The notes: a model not told the origin generated them from the letters alone. A stretch of DNA of 64,000 nucleotides from Paenibacillus sp. FSL R5-0766 (GCF_037971845.1 NZ_CP150227.1:1116001-1180000), one strand, 5' to 3'; positions 1 to 9,377 are shown, numbered from the stretch's first letter. Made by a program: numbers and translations.

Positions 1-1
1 A

Positions 2-1648
2 TTTACGCGGTATGTAGCTGAGGATGAAGGCCATGAGGCACAGTTGAAGGCGGCTCTGAATCGCAAAAAAGATCAGTCCAACCACTTTCACCTCGACATC
101 CAGCCTTACGATTATCAAAAAGAAGTACTTGAACAGCTTCACGCCGAGCGTACGCTGTATGGACGAACCCGTAATCTGATCGTCGCCGCCACAGGCGTTG
201 GCAAAACTGTCATCTCTGCCTTCGACTACAAACGGTTCCGTGCAAGCCATGCGGGAGCCAAGCTGCTTTTTGTCGCCCATCGGGAAGAAATCTTAAAGCA
301 AAGCCGGGACACGTTCCGGTATATCCTGAAGGATATGAACTTTGGTGAGTTGCATGTCGGGAATCATCGAGCAGAGGCGCTGGACCACTTGTTTGTTAGT
401 ATTCAAAGTCTTAACTCCATGAAGCTGACGGAGATCACCAGTCCAAACTATTACGATTACATTATTGTGGATGAATTCCATCATGCGGCTGCTCCTTCAT
501 ACCAGAAGCTGTTATCCCATTACGAACCGAAGATTTTGCTGGGACTCACCGCGACGCCTGAACGGATGGATGGTAAAGACATTACCGCCTACTTCGATCA
601 TACGATTGCCGCCGAGATCCGTCTGACTGATGCGATTGATCGGAAGCTGCTCAGCCCGTTTCAATATTTTGGCGTCACCGATACCGTTGATCTTTCCCAG
701 GTGAAGTGGTCGCGTAAAGGCTACGACTTGAACGAACTGGAGAAGCTCTATACTCATAACAAAATCCGTGCCAACCAGATCATCCAAAGTCTGAACAAAT
801 ACGTAACCGATCTGGACGATGTGAAGGGGCTTGGGTTCTGTGTAGGGGTGGATCATGCGATGTATATGGCAAAAATATTTAACGAAGCCGGCATTCCATC
901 CATGGCCCTGCATGGCGGGTCGAGCGAACAGGAACGTCATACTGCGAAAGGACAGCTGGTGAACGGGGAACTGCGCATGATCTTTGTCGTTGATCTGTAC
1001 AATGAGGGCGTGGATATCCCTGAGGTGAACACCATCCTGTTCCTGCGTCCTACTGAGAGTCTGACCGTATTCCTGCAACAGTTGGGACGTGGACTAAGGA
1101 TGGCGGATGGCAAAGAGTGCCTGACCGTGCTCGACTTCATCGGGCAAGCGCATCAGGAGTACAGGTTCCAGGATAAGTTCCGTGCTCTGATCGGCGCCAC
1201 TAAACATTCCATCTCGTACTACGTCGAGAACGGCTTCTCGAACCTGCCTCGTGGCACGTTCATTCAATTGGAAAAACAAGCGAAGGAATATATTATGCGC
1301 AACCTCAAGCAGATGAGTCGTAATCGCAGAGCGTTGATCCAGAAGCTGCAAACGTTCCAGCAAGACACCGGACTGCCACTGACCTTGGCTCATTTTGTAG
1401 AGCATCACGGGATGTCACTGGTTGAATTGTATGGTGGACGTACGGGGAGAAGGTATTTCCGCGGTATATTGGCCGAAGCCGGATTAACAGCACCCATCGA
1501 AGATGAACACGAGGAGTATATCCGCCGACTACCGTCTGTGCTGACGATTAACTCCCGAAGCTGGCTGACGTTCCTGATCGACTTTATTGAAAAAGGCCAA
1601 GAACCGACTACCGCCGATGAACAGCGCATGTTGATTATGTTCTATTAG
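2..1648 (+). CDS. SF2 DEAD/DEAH helicase of the PLD-helicase-DUF3427 type; 5' partial, ends at a premature TAG
   Basis: The frame is open from base 2 with no start, so the gene begins upstream of the window. Homologues of this architecture carry an N-terminal PLD-type nuclease domain, which would lie outside. What is visible is a full SF2 helicase core: Walker A AATGVGKT, a DEFH box, the TATPERMDG motif, and a C-terminal helicase domain ending in QQLGRGLR. The frame stops at TAG (1646-1648), but the same frame continues with convincing DUF3427 sequence to 2284, so this is a truncated product rather than a natural end. A CAG-to-TAG transition would explain the stop. The protein is probably a DNA-acting defence or repair ATPase. 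A paralogue lies at 13917-16361. Confidence 0.85.
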   Translation, partial: FTRYVAEDEGHEAQLKAALNRKKDQSNHFHLDIQPYDYQKEVLEQLHAERTLYGRTRNLIVAATGVGKTVISAFDYKRFRASHAGAKLLFVAHREEILKQSRDTFRYILKDMNFGELHVGNHRAEALDHLFVSIQSLNSMKLTEITSPNYYDYIIVDEFHHAAAPSYQKLLSHYEPKILLGLTATPERMDGKDITAYFDHTIAAEIRLTDAIDRKLLSPFQYFGVTDTVDLSQVKWSRKGYDLNELEKLYTHNKIRANQIIQSLNKYVTDLDDVKGLGFCVGVDHAMYMAKIFNEAGIPSMALHGGSSEQERHTAKGQLVNGELRMIFVVDLYNEGVDIPEVNTILFLRPTESLTVFLQQLGRGLRMADGKECLTVLDFIGQAHQEYRFQDKFRALIGATKHSISYYVENGFSNLPRGTFIQLEKQAKEYIMRNLKQMSRNRRALIQKLQTFQQDTGLPLTLAHFVEHHGMSLVELYGGRTGRRYFRGILAEAGLTAPIEDEHEEYIRRLPSVLTINSRSWLTFLIDFIEKGQEPTTADEQRMLIMFY

Positions 1649-2284
1649 ACCTTCCATCGGGCTGCGCCTGAGAAACTAGGACTGAGCAGCATCGAAGAGG
1701 GTGTGCAGCGTGTGCTGTCTTGTGAAGCATTCCGAGCAGAGCTTGTGGATATTTTCAAATATAATTTGGCTCATCTGCGATTTGTGGATAAAAGCAATTC
1801 ATTCCCATACACTTGTCCACTGGATATCCACTGTATGTACTCCATCGACCAAGTGCTTGCCGCCTTCGGCTACTGGAACGCTGAGCAATCTCCCGCCTTC
1901 CGTGAAGGTGTGAAGTATTTTGCCGACGAACAGACGGATATCTTCTTCATAACGTTGAACAAGTCGGACAAAGATTTTTCTCCATCTACGCTGTATGAGG
2001 ATTATGCGATCAACGAGCGTCTATTCCACTGGCAGACACAGAGCCGGGTGTCGGAGCATACGGCTACCGCGCAGCGGTATATCCATCATCGAGAGACGGG
2101 CAATCGGATCGCGTTGTTCGTAAGGGAGTATAAGGAGGAGCATGGATATACGTCTACATTTGTCTTTCTGGGCGAAGCAGACTATGTGAGTCATGAAGGG
2201 AACAAACCGATGAGCTTTGTATGGCGACTGCGGGAAGAGATGCCTGCGAAGATGGTGGCGGTGGCGAATAAGTGTATTGTTTGA
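1649..2284 (+). pseudogene. Detached DUF3427 C-terminal part of the upstream helicase
   Basis: This stretch is in exactly the same frame as the helicase, directly after its TAG codon, and shows the conserved end of the DUF3427 family: FFITLNKSDKDFSP, YEDYAINE.LFHWQ, an ADYVSHEG motif and a closing PMSFVWRL. A GTG at 1703 could restart translation, but I see no convincing ribosome site, so the fragment is best read as the separated tail of one gene. The coding sequence is undamaged on both sides of the stop. That suggests a recent nonsense mutation, a sequencing error, or stop-codon readthrough. Confidence 0.75.
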
Positions 2285-2369
2285 AAAGTGTAATATTTAA
2301 AAGATGAGTTGCAGTTTCAATATAATTGATACTCAAAAATAACATTAGTGGGTAGAAAGGAAAGACTAT

Positions 2370-4697
2370 ATGAATATTTTTGGATTTTTATTAGAGAGCA
2401 AAGAGTTATTGTTTTATATGTTGATTTGTTTGTTATTTATTAAAGTATTAGTGATCCCAGTATATTCTAGAATAAAAGTTAGATTAAGCCTAACTAACAA
2501 TGCAAAGTTATATTTCAAAATATTAAAATTTATACGTAATATAATTCTTTCAATAGTTATCGTTATGTTAATAGCTCTTCAACAAAAGTATAAGATCATA
2601 AGTGTAGGTAATGAGGAGAGCTATTTATCTTTAGTTATTGGTGTTTTGACGTTATATGGGATTCTGTATGCTTTCTTTCAGTTTACGATAGGTTATGCAC
2701 TTCAAAATAAATATGATAAATTTTGGGGTAGGAGTATGACAAAAACACTCTTCTTGAAGCGTCTGGGTTTCAATATATTTACATCGACAGTTTTTAAAAT
2801 CCTTATACTTTATGCATCGGTTTATCCATTTTTAGAAAAGAAAGCTATTGAAAGTTTAACTGGTACAAGTATATATAATGAAGTTATACAGGCTTCATGG
2901 GAGATATGTTTATTATTAATTTTTTCGCTATATTTAAATATTTTCTTGAGAACGCTTGGAAATATGAAGGCATTATTTAATATGCAAGAAAGCCGAAGGA
3001 TGAACTTATATATTTTAATCAAGGATGAGATTTCAGAAGAGTATAGAGAATCTTTTGAGTATTCATTTAGTAAAAACAGCAATTTTTTGCTTAACAGCAT
3101 TTTTGCAGAGTTGAAGACCATCCCTAAAGAGGAACAGAAAGATATGTTAATGTATGTAATCAATGAAATTTTCTTTTCAATAGATCCATCTAAACCAAAC
3201 AAAAAAATCAGTAAATTTTTTTCAATTTGTAAACATGATGAGTTTAATTATAAACCGTACTTTATATATAATTTTTTTAAAATGCTATATAAAAAAATTG
3301 AGGAAACGAAAATAGATTTGAGTCTTAGTGATTTATTGAAAATTTGGAACCTTCAGGCTATTGCTATTAATAATTCTCTCATAATCGAGAAGGATAAGGG
3401 GAAATACGAAAAGATTTATAATGTATTCTCTACATACTGTGATGATAAATCATATTCTGAAAATTATTTTACATTGCCCTTGGAGATAAAGAAAAAAGTT
3501 TTGTCTTACAATGATGTTGAAATAGTGCACGATTGGATTACACGAAGAGAATTGTACGATTATGCTCTAGATTTATTTAGTAATACAACAAAAATATCAA
3601 ATGAATTCGAGACGTTTTTTTCAAATAGTTATGAAAAGTATTTGAGGGAGTTACTAGGACTATACAATAAATTCGTTGATAGCATAAAGAATAATGAGTA
3701 CTCTCACTTTTGGGGGGCTATCAGTTCTAGTTACAACAGTGAATTTATGGATAAACAAACAAGTGAAATAATCATTGATTATATGATTAATTTGGAGTGT
3801 ACTGAACAAAATAAAAAATATGTTCTGTTTTTGACGAGAAAAATGAAATTGAAATATAAGGTAACTTTGGTTTTTTATCATATGTTATACACTGGTCCTT
3901 CGTGGGAATGGAGAAATGAGATTGTTTTTTTCAGGCGAATTGTTCAGCCTGAGTGGAATAGTGAGACAATCTATAGTAAAGCTATATTGGACTACGTTTG
4001 TCATAGGATCAGTAAGAGTAACATTGGTCACAGAATAGAGAAAGACTTAATAATATGGATTAGTCGACATATTAATATATCTAGATTAAACGAAAAAATA
4101 ATAGAAAGATGTCTGGCGGAAAGCCATCTTTCACCTATAAAGTTTCTCAAATTTATATATATATTATCAGAAAGAAACTCTTATCCTATTGGTTTTTACG
4201 ATTTTGATTTTATGCAAGTTAAGAATATGAATTACAGAAGGTGGGAAATGAATTTTCTAAGTGATATAGTTAGTTCACCCCGGTTATTAAAAGAAGAATT
4301 TTTTGCAAGTCACTTGATTTATTTTTGCAGAAATATATCTTATACAACTGAAGAGTATATTTATGAGGATGATTATAGAGTTTTCTTTTGTAACATTCAT
4401 TTTAATTTATCAGAGAAGGATTTTTATACCTTATTCTATAATGAGCGCCCTGGGAAAGGAATTGTAGAATATTTGATTTTAAAGTTGCCCGAGATCACAT
4501 ATGGGTATTTAATGTCTGGAGTTCTATCTTCTTATTACGCAAATTGGGTAAGAAATATTATCCAAAAGGAGAATAAATCAATCCAGGAATATGTTGAAGA
4601 TTTAGTGACGAAAACTAATGAATGTTCATTTAAAATTATATCGGTTATAGATAAAGAAAATATTGTTAGGAAAATACGTCTTTTACTTGACAAGTAA
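2370..4697 (+). CDS. Large AT-rich multi-pass membrane protein, unknown function (775 aa)
   Basis: I do not recognise this protein. The first roughly 200 residues contain about five hydrophobic segments (near residues 12-28, 52-70, 85-108, 135-155 and 178-195). About 575 mostly soluble, Lys/Asn/Ile/Tyr-rich residues follow, with no ATPase, nuclease or TIR motif I can see. Codon use is strongly AT-biased, clearly different from the helicase before it and the housekeeping genes later, which suggests horizontal transfer. The start at 2370 follows an AAAGGAAAG ribosome site. It stands alone, 85 bp after the broken helicase and convergent with the DUF2726 gene. A soluble sensor on a membrane anchor would fit defence proteins, but that is only inference. 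Confidence 0.8.
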   Translation: MNIFGFLLESKELLFYMLICLLFIKVLVIPVYSRIKVRLSLTNNAKLYFKILKFIRNIILSIVIVMLIALQQKYKIISVGNEESYLSLVIGVLTLYGILYAFFQFTIGYALQNKYDKFWGRSMTKTLFLKRLGFNIFTSTVFKILILYASVYPFLEKKAIESLTGTSIYNEVIQASWEICLLLIFSLYLNIFLRTLGNMKALFNMQESRRMNLYILIKDEISEEYRESFEYSFSKNSNFLLNSIFAELKTIPKEEQKDMLMYVINEIFFSIDPSKPNKKISKFFSICKHDEFNYKPYFIYNFFKMLYKKIEETKIDLSLSDLLKIWNLQAIAINNSLIIEKDKGKYEKIYNVFSTYCDDKSYSENYFTLPLEIKKKVLSYNDVEIVHDWITRRELYDYALDLFSNTTKISNEFETFFSNSYEKYLRELLGLYNKFVDSIKNNEYSHFWGAISSSYNSEFMDKQTSEIIIDYMINLECTEQNKKYVLFLTRKMKLKYKVTLVFYHMLYTGPSWEWRNEIVFFRRIVQPEWNSETIYSKAILDYVCHRISKSNIGHRIEKDLIIWISRHINISRLNEKIIERCLAESHLSPIKFLKFIYILSERNSYPIGFYDFDFMQVKNMNYRRWEMNFLSDIVSSPRLLKEEFFASHLIYFCRNISYTTEEYIYEDDYRVFFCNIHFNLSEKDFYTLFYNERPGKGIVEYLILKLPEITYGYLMSGVLSSYYANWVRNIIQKENKSIQEYVEDLVTKTNECSFKIISVIDKENIVRKIRLLLDK

Positions 4698-5130
4698 CTC
4701 TGAAATTTTTGTGGAACTCGCGTCAACATGGATGAGGTGATTAAAGCTAGTTATTCGAATATATGGCAACAGACAAAGATACTTCTCATTAAATTGCCCT
4801 CATTTATAAGAACAGCCAAGTCTTGTAATCCCGGACTAAGCAGATTCTGTGAGACACGAGGGAACAGGTGACTCAACCCATACAACTAAAAAACATAGAT
4901 TACCATCTAATCGAATATGACACAATGTTCTTGTCCCGCGATAACTTAACTCAAGTAGACAGCCGGCAATTTAGCCTTTAGTCGCTCGTCTACTTGAGTT
5001 ATCAATACAGGCCTTTACTTTTAGTAGCATAAAAGAGAGCATAAAAAACACTTACAATAGCAAATTATGACACTACGGGACAATAATCCGATCCATTTAT
5101 CGGTTAAGTGACATAATATTTATCTCATGT
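4698..5130. other. 433-bp intergenic region with inverted repeats, no gene seen
   Basis: No ORF with a ribosome site is visible. The region separates two convergent genes and contains the long inverted repeat listed separately, plus an outer 8-bp pair TTGTCCCG (4931-4938) and CGGGACAA (5076-5083) that brackets it. Near 5089 CCGAT and ATCGG form a small additional dyad. No T-run follows the arms, so this is not a standard intrinsic terminator. Confidence 0.6.
4947..5001. repeat. 14-bp perfect inverted repeat
   Basis: TAACTCAAGTAGAC at 4947-4960 is the exact reverse complement of GTCTACTTGAGTTA at 4988-5001, with a 27-nt loop. The stem extends inward by AGC/GCT if one base is bulged. Both flanking genes point towards it. 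It may fold in both transcripts, be the footprint of a lost mobile element, or be part of a small RNA. Confidence 0.7.
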
Positions 5131-7422
5131 TCATTTGAAAATGTTTGTCCAATAAAACTGTACCGCATTTAACATAGGATATTGTTGATAGAGATTACTT
5201 TTGATACTGTCGGCTCCAAATTCCAGGACAGGTTTAACACTTTCATCTATAGTCACCCGTAACACACATTGTTCCTTGTCCAATTCAATTGAGTTAGTAT
5301 GAGCAGCAATTACATCCCCCACCAGATTTCCCCAAACTCCCTTTAATTCATCATCTAATGGTTGAGCAGTTACAATCCCAAAACGCTTGGGATCAATGGA
5401 CTCTAAAATTCTTCGTGTTTCAGCGTCAGTGCTTCCACTGATCTGAAGTATATATTCTTTAGTTGCTTGTTTGATTTCCTCTTTTAGTCGTTCATAATCC
5501 ATAGCGCTATTATACCGGATGCGGATTAACGGAAGTCCGCTTACTTGGAAAATTGAATTTTTTTTAATTGCATTTGATTTTTGTGGTTCCCTATCCTGGT
5601 ATTCGCTGTCCTTTTCAAAAGTAAGAATAGGTAGGTAGGAAGTTGTATCAATTATTGCAAAGTCTACATGAGCTTTAAAAAGATAGTCTAAGTAATCTGC
5701 ACTAATATAATCTCGAATTTTTTCAACTTCAATAATCGTTTTTAAGTCCATATTAGGGAAAACAAAATGTTGCGGAAATAATTCTAGCAGTACCCGATAT
5801 AGATTAATCTCCGATTCATGATAAAAGATCGGTCGATACATAATTGCTTGATTGTTTCGAATGATTTGGCGTTCCAATTTAGGGTTTACATAACTTGCGA
5901 CATTGTCGCGAATCGGTTCTTCTAGCCTCCACCCTTGTTCTGGATGGTTATAAATAAGTTCTAATTTTTGAAGATGAGATAAGTGTTTTTGCAGATAAGG
6001 GCCCTTGAAGCTGGATACCGTTTCTATGTCTTTTGCTGTGACTTTATCTAGGTATTCTAATTTATATAAGGCAAAACAAATACTTTTTTGTTGTTTATCG
6101 GTCTGCTTAAAATAATTGTCGATTTGTCGTTTAGGTCTTTCTTTTTCTTTTTTTATGATTTCAATAGTTTTATTTATATTATTTTCATAAATTTCTTCCG
6201 ATGGGTCTAATTTTGCAGCAAGCTCAAAATACTGTAATGCCTTTTCAAAATTTTTATCTTTATCTCTATAAATAACAGCAAGATTATTTAAAGTAGAATG
6301 GTTATTTGGTTTATCTAATAGTAGTGCTTCGTACAATTTCTTTGCTTCCGCGTGTAAATTTGCAGTACTTAGACTGTAGGCTAGTTTAAAAAGGTTGTCC
6401 TTTACCTCCTCATCTGAAAAAAATGAGTGTTGGTAAGCTAATGCAATTAATGAGTATGCATTGCTTTCGAACCATTGGACTAAATTAATTTCAGTACAGA
6501 TACGACTAAAGTATTCGTTTTTGTATGCAGGTGATGTACTTCCATGTATAACTTTTGAAAATGATGTGAGATCTGTCTGTTTTGGTTTCCAAATCATTAA
6601 CACGTCAGAGAAAACCTTTGATAATGCTGCTCCATGTACTTTGCAAAACGTTTTGTTAACTTGGCTTAAAATATAGCCGCATCTGTCAACTAAATTAGAG
6701 AAATCTAATTTTTCTTCCGCTACGCCTATAATGATTGATATATATTGAATTACCAGATAACTTACATGGGTAAGGCGTTTCGTTTTTTTGTAATCACTAT
6801 AAAATGTCTTTACCTTATCATAGTGAGAAAGATTATATGGTGTTGCCATAAGGAACTCGCGGACCATCCATTCAGCAAGGGTAATCCAAAAAGTTGTTTC
6901 TTGTTCTGGGGTCATAGTATCTTTCCATTGACCATGTGTAGAAATTAACATGTCCAGAAAAACTGCGTCATTAATGTATCCCATGCAGCTGAAACTGTGA
7001 AACCAGTTTAATACTGTCCCAAGAGATAGAACTTGTTCGTCAGAAAGTCCTGATGAAACATGCTGAATACAAAAATAATTTGTAATTAGGGTAGAACTTG
7101 ATAACCAAATTTTTTTTGTCTTTTCTAGATCTTTTTGAAAAAATGAAGAAGATGTTAATTGAGGAAACAATTTTTGGTAAATCATCTCCCCTAACGAATA
7201 ATCTTTAATTTCTAAACTTGAAAAAGTCATAAATTCTATAAGGCTCATATAGTCTCTAAAATCACTCTTTTTTAAAGTACTTATATCTATTTCAATTACT
7301 TCACTTAAAATATTTTCAAGTGTCGTTTTTAAATTGTTAGATTTATTATTTTTACGGTATTTTTGGACTTCTTCCGTTAATCGTTCATTAAGACTATTAA
7401 GATAATTCAGCATGTCCTCCAT
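5131..7422 (-). CDS. TPR protein with C-terminal DUF2726 (PD-(D/E)XK-like) domain
   Basis: The protein has about 763 residues. The N-terminal half is helical. TPR-like repeats lie around residues 345-430 (the ALLLDKPNNHSTLNNLA and ALQYFELAAKLDP helices), then a winged-helix-like segment, then a DUF2726 domain at about 535-638. That domain keeps the order E (ESEINLYRVL), D (VDFAIID), E (LTFEKD) and K (AIKKNSIF), followed by GLPLIRIRYN, which fits a PD-(D/E)XK nuclease fold. I chose the ATG at 7422 because GAAGGGGG sits just upstream; an ATG at 7491 is in frame but lacks a ribosome site. It is AT-rich and sits in the accessory block. A nuclease with a protein-binding TPR arm is inferred; the target is unknown. 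Confidence 0.75.
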   Translation of the reverse strand: MEDMLNYLNSLNERLTEEVQKYRKNNKSNNLKTTLENILSEVIEIDISTLKKSDFRDYMSLIEFMTFSSLEIKDYSLGEMIYQKLFPQLTSSSFFQKDLEKTKKIWLSSSTLITNYFCIQHVSSGLSDEQVLSLGTVLNWFHSFSCMGYINDAVFLDMLISTHGQWKDTMTPEQETTFWITLAEWMVREFLMATPYNLSHYDKVKTFYSDYKKTKRLTHVSYLVIQYISIIIGVAEEKLDFSNLVDRCGYILSQVNKTFCKVHGAALSKVFSDVLMIWKPKQTDLTSFSKVIHGSTSPAYKNEYFSRICTEINLVQWFESNAYSLIALAYQHSFFSDEEVKDNLFKLAYSLSTANLHAEAKKLYEALLLDKPNNHSTLNNLAVIYRDKDKNFEKALQYFELAAKLDPSEEIYENNINKTIEIIKKEKERPKRQIDNYFKQTDKQQKSICFALYKLEYLDKVTAKDIETVSSFKGPYLQKHLSHLQKLELIYNHPEQGWRLEEPIRDNVASYVNPKLERQIIRNNQAIMYRPIFYHESEINLYRVLLELFPQHFVFPNMDLKTIIEVEKIRDYISADYLDYLFKAHVDFAIIDTTSYLPILTFEKDSEYQDREPQKSNAIKKNSIFQVSGLPLIRIRYNSAMDYERLKEEIKQATKEYILQISGSTDAETRRILESIDPKRFGIVTAQPLDDELKGVWGNLVGDVIAAHTNSIELDKEQCVLRVTIDESVKPVLEFGADSIKSNLYQQYPMLNAVQFYWTNIFK

Positions 7423-7729
7423 TTTTCCCCCTTCAATTGTTCCTAATATTTGTATCATATCAAAAGGAGAATAGCATTGCGATGCATCCATTTTGTTCTT
7501 TAATTAGAATAAACGGACCTAGGTCATCTTGAGAAATACCTACAGGTATGATGTCGTTGAATGTACTTTTGATTAGGAATGGATTGTCTTAGAGAAGTAT
7601 TGTAATTTACAGTGGAAATATGTAGATTTCTTATGAATAATGATTCTATGAGCCTTTTTCTCAGCGGATAATAGAATCCATTAGAGCTACAGGAATAACT
7701 ATAAGTGAGGAGGGGGACAGATATGAGAA

Positions 7730-8044
7730 GTGAAGAAGTGTATAGCTCAAGTATTAATAGTGGAAATTGTAATTTTTTGGATTATAATTGGTTTTATATT
7801 GATTTTGCTTGCTGTGACTAACCCAAGCAAAGAAGATTTCGTTGAGTGGGTCGTAAACTCTTCAATAGAAGAGTCAGATAATGAATGGGTTAGTGCAGGT
7901 ATCAATTTGTTTGGGAGCCCAGTTATAAATGGTGTTACTACGCAACAAGATCTAATATTTGTTTCTATTTTTAAAATGGAGCTTGGAACAGAAAAAACTT
8001 CTACATTGGCTTTCGGAAAACGCTTCTTTATTAGACTTCCTTAA
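7730..8044 (+). CDS. Small membrane-anchored DUF4359-like protein
   Basis: The protein has 104 residues. One N-terminal hydrophobic helix (about residues 8-28) runs into the sequence AVTNPSKEDFVEWV, which matches the hallmark of the DUF4359 family. The remainder is a small extracytoplasmic domain. The frame needs a GTG start at 7730. A strong GAGGAGGGGG ribosome site lies at 7707-7716, rather far from it, while an ATG at 7723 in another frame has ideal spacing but soon hits a stop. A small indel near the start is therefore possible. Function is unknown. Confidence 0.6.
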   Translation: MKKCIAQVLIVEIVIFWIIIGFILILLAVTNPSKEDFVEWVVNSSIEESDNEWVSAGINLFGSPVINGVTTQQDLIFVSIFKMELGTEKTSTLAFGKRFFIRLP

Positions 8045-8098
8045 TTCTGAAGAAATGAAATTACTGCTATACAGCTAATTGGATAGGAGAATAAAACG

Positions 8099-8527
8099 AT
8101 GAAGTATTTACTAGTCATAATGTTGATCATTGTAATTACAGGCTGTGATTCTAGTACCGGTCTGAATAACAAAGAAAATACTATAACTACTGAGTCAAGT
8201 ACATATAAGAGTGTTGAAAATGAGAGAAGCAATGAAGTGTGGACCACATATCATAACAACAGATTCGGCTTCAGTATTAGTTATCACGTTTTCAAAGGTA
8301 TAGAATATTCAGTGTCACAATCGTTGAAATATCAAAGTTTAAAACTCGATAGCGGAGTAAAGGCAGATATGTGGGTTGTTTATGAGGATGGAATGGTTTT
8401 ACTGGAGTTACCCTGTATGTCTGATGATGAAATTGAGTACAACTACTACGTTAAAGTATCAAAGGATTTTTTTGATGAAAATGAAAAAACTATACTTCGT
8501 ATTGCTAAAAGTATGAAAGCCATTTAA
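8099..8527 (+). CDS. Putative lipoprotein, unknown function
   Basis: The protein has 142 residues, with a short signal peptide and lipobox ITGC (Cys at residue 16), followed by a Ser/Thr/Asn-rich linker typical of Gram-positive lipoproteins. The mature part includes the pattern NNRFGFSISY, common in small secreted domains of Bacilli. GGAGAATAAAACG precedes the ATG at 8099. It follows the DUF4359-like gene by about 55 bp in the same direction and may share its transcript. I cannot assign a role. Confidence 0.7.
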   Translation: MKYLLVIMLIIVITGCDSSTGLNNKENTITTESSTYKSVENERSNEVWTTYHNNRFGFSISYHVFKGIEYSVSQSLKYQSLKLDSGVKADMWVVYEDGMVLLELPCMSDDEIEYNYYVKVSKDFFDENEKTILRIAKSMKAI

Positions 8528-8573
8528 AAGGTATATCGGTTATATTTTTATAAGTTCTAAGGAGAATAAGTGA

Positions 8574-8705
8574 TTGAATGAAACAATATGGCTCGCTATT
8601 GGTGTTGTTACATTATCAGTTGTTGCTGGACTATTACAGCCTTCTAAAAAGAAAAAAAGAAAAAAGTCCAACCCACGGAAGAAACAGACTACTAAAAACC
8701 CGTGA
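8574..8705 (+). CDS. Short membrane peptide coupled to the Mrr-type endonuclease
   Basis: This short frame starts with TTG at 8574, well spaced from AAGGAG (8559-8564). It encodes 43 residues: one transmembrane helix (IWLAIGVVTLSVVAGLL) followed by a very basic tail with KKKKRKK. Its TGA (8703-8705) overlaps the GTG start of the endonuclease (8702) in a GTGA junction, typical of translational coupling. It may be a separate membrane-anchor peptide. It may also be the former N-terminus of the endonuclease, cut off by a frameshift, since membrane-anchored Mrr proteins with basic linkers are known. Confidence 0.5.
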   Translation: MNETIWLAIGVVTLSVVAGLLQPSKKKKRKKSNPRKKQTTKNP

Positions 8706-9307
8706 GTAGCGGATTTAATCGTGCCTCCTCTACGTGCAGATCAGACGAAGTGATTCTAACTTTACCACTAGATAAAATGACCGGAGCAGAGTTCGAACGT
8801 TTACTTACACTCTATTTTAGAGACAACGGTTATACCGTAAAAGAAGTTGGCGTTGGGAGTAAAGATGGAGGAGTAGATCTGGTTATTACGGATAAGCGCG
8901 GTGAAAAAACAGCAGTCCAAGCCAAATGTTATGCCGATTATAATAAGGTGCAAGTAATGACGGTTCGTGAGCTGGTAGGTGCGAAAAGGAATCATGACTG
9001 TATTTTGTCTCTAATCGTGACGACATCTGATCTTACGGGTCCAGCAAGAAAAGAAGCAGATCAATTCAAAGTGGATTATTGGCACGGTGGTTTAGTAGAC
9101 AGCAAGCTACGCAGTTGGGGGAAATGGACGCCTTCCAATAGAAAAGTAAAAACTACTATGACCAAGAAAGAGCAATCTTTATCTAAAACCGTATCTAATA
9201 TCAAGTGCAGTTGTGGGGCTGCAATGGTTAAACGTAAGAATAAAGCTGGGGCGGAATTTTGGGGATGTAGTAGCTACCCTACTTGTAGAAAAACGAAAGC
9301 TATCTGA
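8702..9307 (+). CDS. Mrr-type restriction endonuclease domain with C-terminal topoisomerase-like zinc ribbon
   Basis: The protein has 201 residues. Residues about 25-125 form an Mrr_cat PD-(D/E)XK nuclease: GAEFERLL supplies the first acidic residue, GGVDLVI the catalytic Asp, and AVQAKCY the Q-x-K motif. Residues about 168-198 form a C4 zinc ribbon (CSCGAAM ... WGCSSYPTC) of the type found on topoisomerase I. Mrr proteins cleave modified or foreign DNA, and the zinc ribbon would add DNA contact. Translation appears coupled to the short basic membrane peptide upstream through GTGA. An intrinsic terminator follows at 9335. Confidence 0.85.
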   Translation: MSSGFNRASSTCRSDEVILTLPLDKMTGAEFERLLTLYFRDNGYTVKEVGVGSKDGGVDLVITDKRGEKTAVQAKCYADYNKVQVMTVRELVGAKRNHDCILSLIVTTSDLTGPARKEADQFKVDYWHGGLVDSKLRSWGKWTPSNRKVKTTMTKKEQSLSKTVSNIKCSCGAAMVKRKNKAGAEFWGCSSYPTCRKTKAI

Positions 9308-9334
9308 GTGACCTCACTAAAATGACGGATTTAA

Positions 9335-9377
9335 CAAAGGCAAAGCAGCTTGTAAGCCGCCTTGCCTTTGTTTTTTT
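9335..9377 (+). terminator. Intrinsic terminator after the Mrr-type gene
   Basis: CAAAGGCAA (9335-9343) pairs with TTGCCTTTG (9362-9370), followed by seven T residues. Confidence 0.85.

Noticed and set aside
4931..5113. Ends of a Tn7-like or other transposon
   Set aside because: No transposase or terminal repeat series accompanies the TTGTCCCG pair.
8646..8702. Programmed -1 frameshift at the A AAA AAG site (8660-8666) joining the basic peptide to the Mrr-type gene
   Set aside because: The slippery word is in the right frame, but after a -1 shift the new frame reaches TAA at 8693 before the nuclease start, so no fusion can form.
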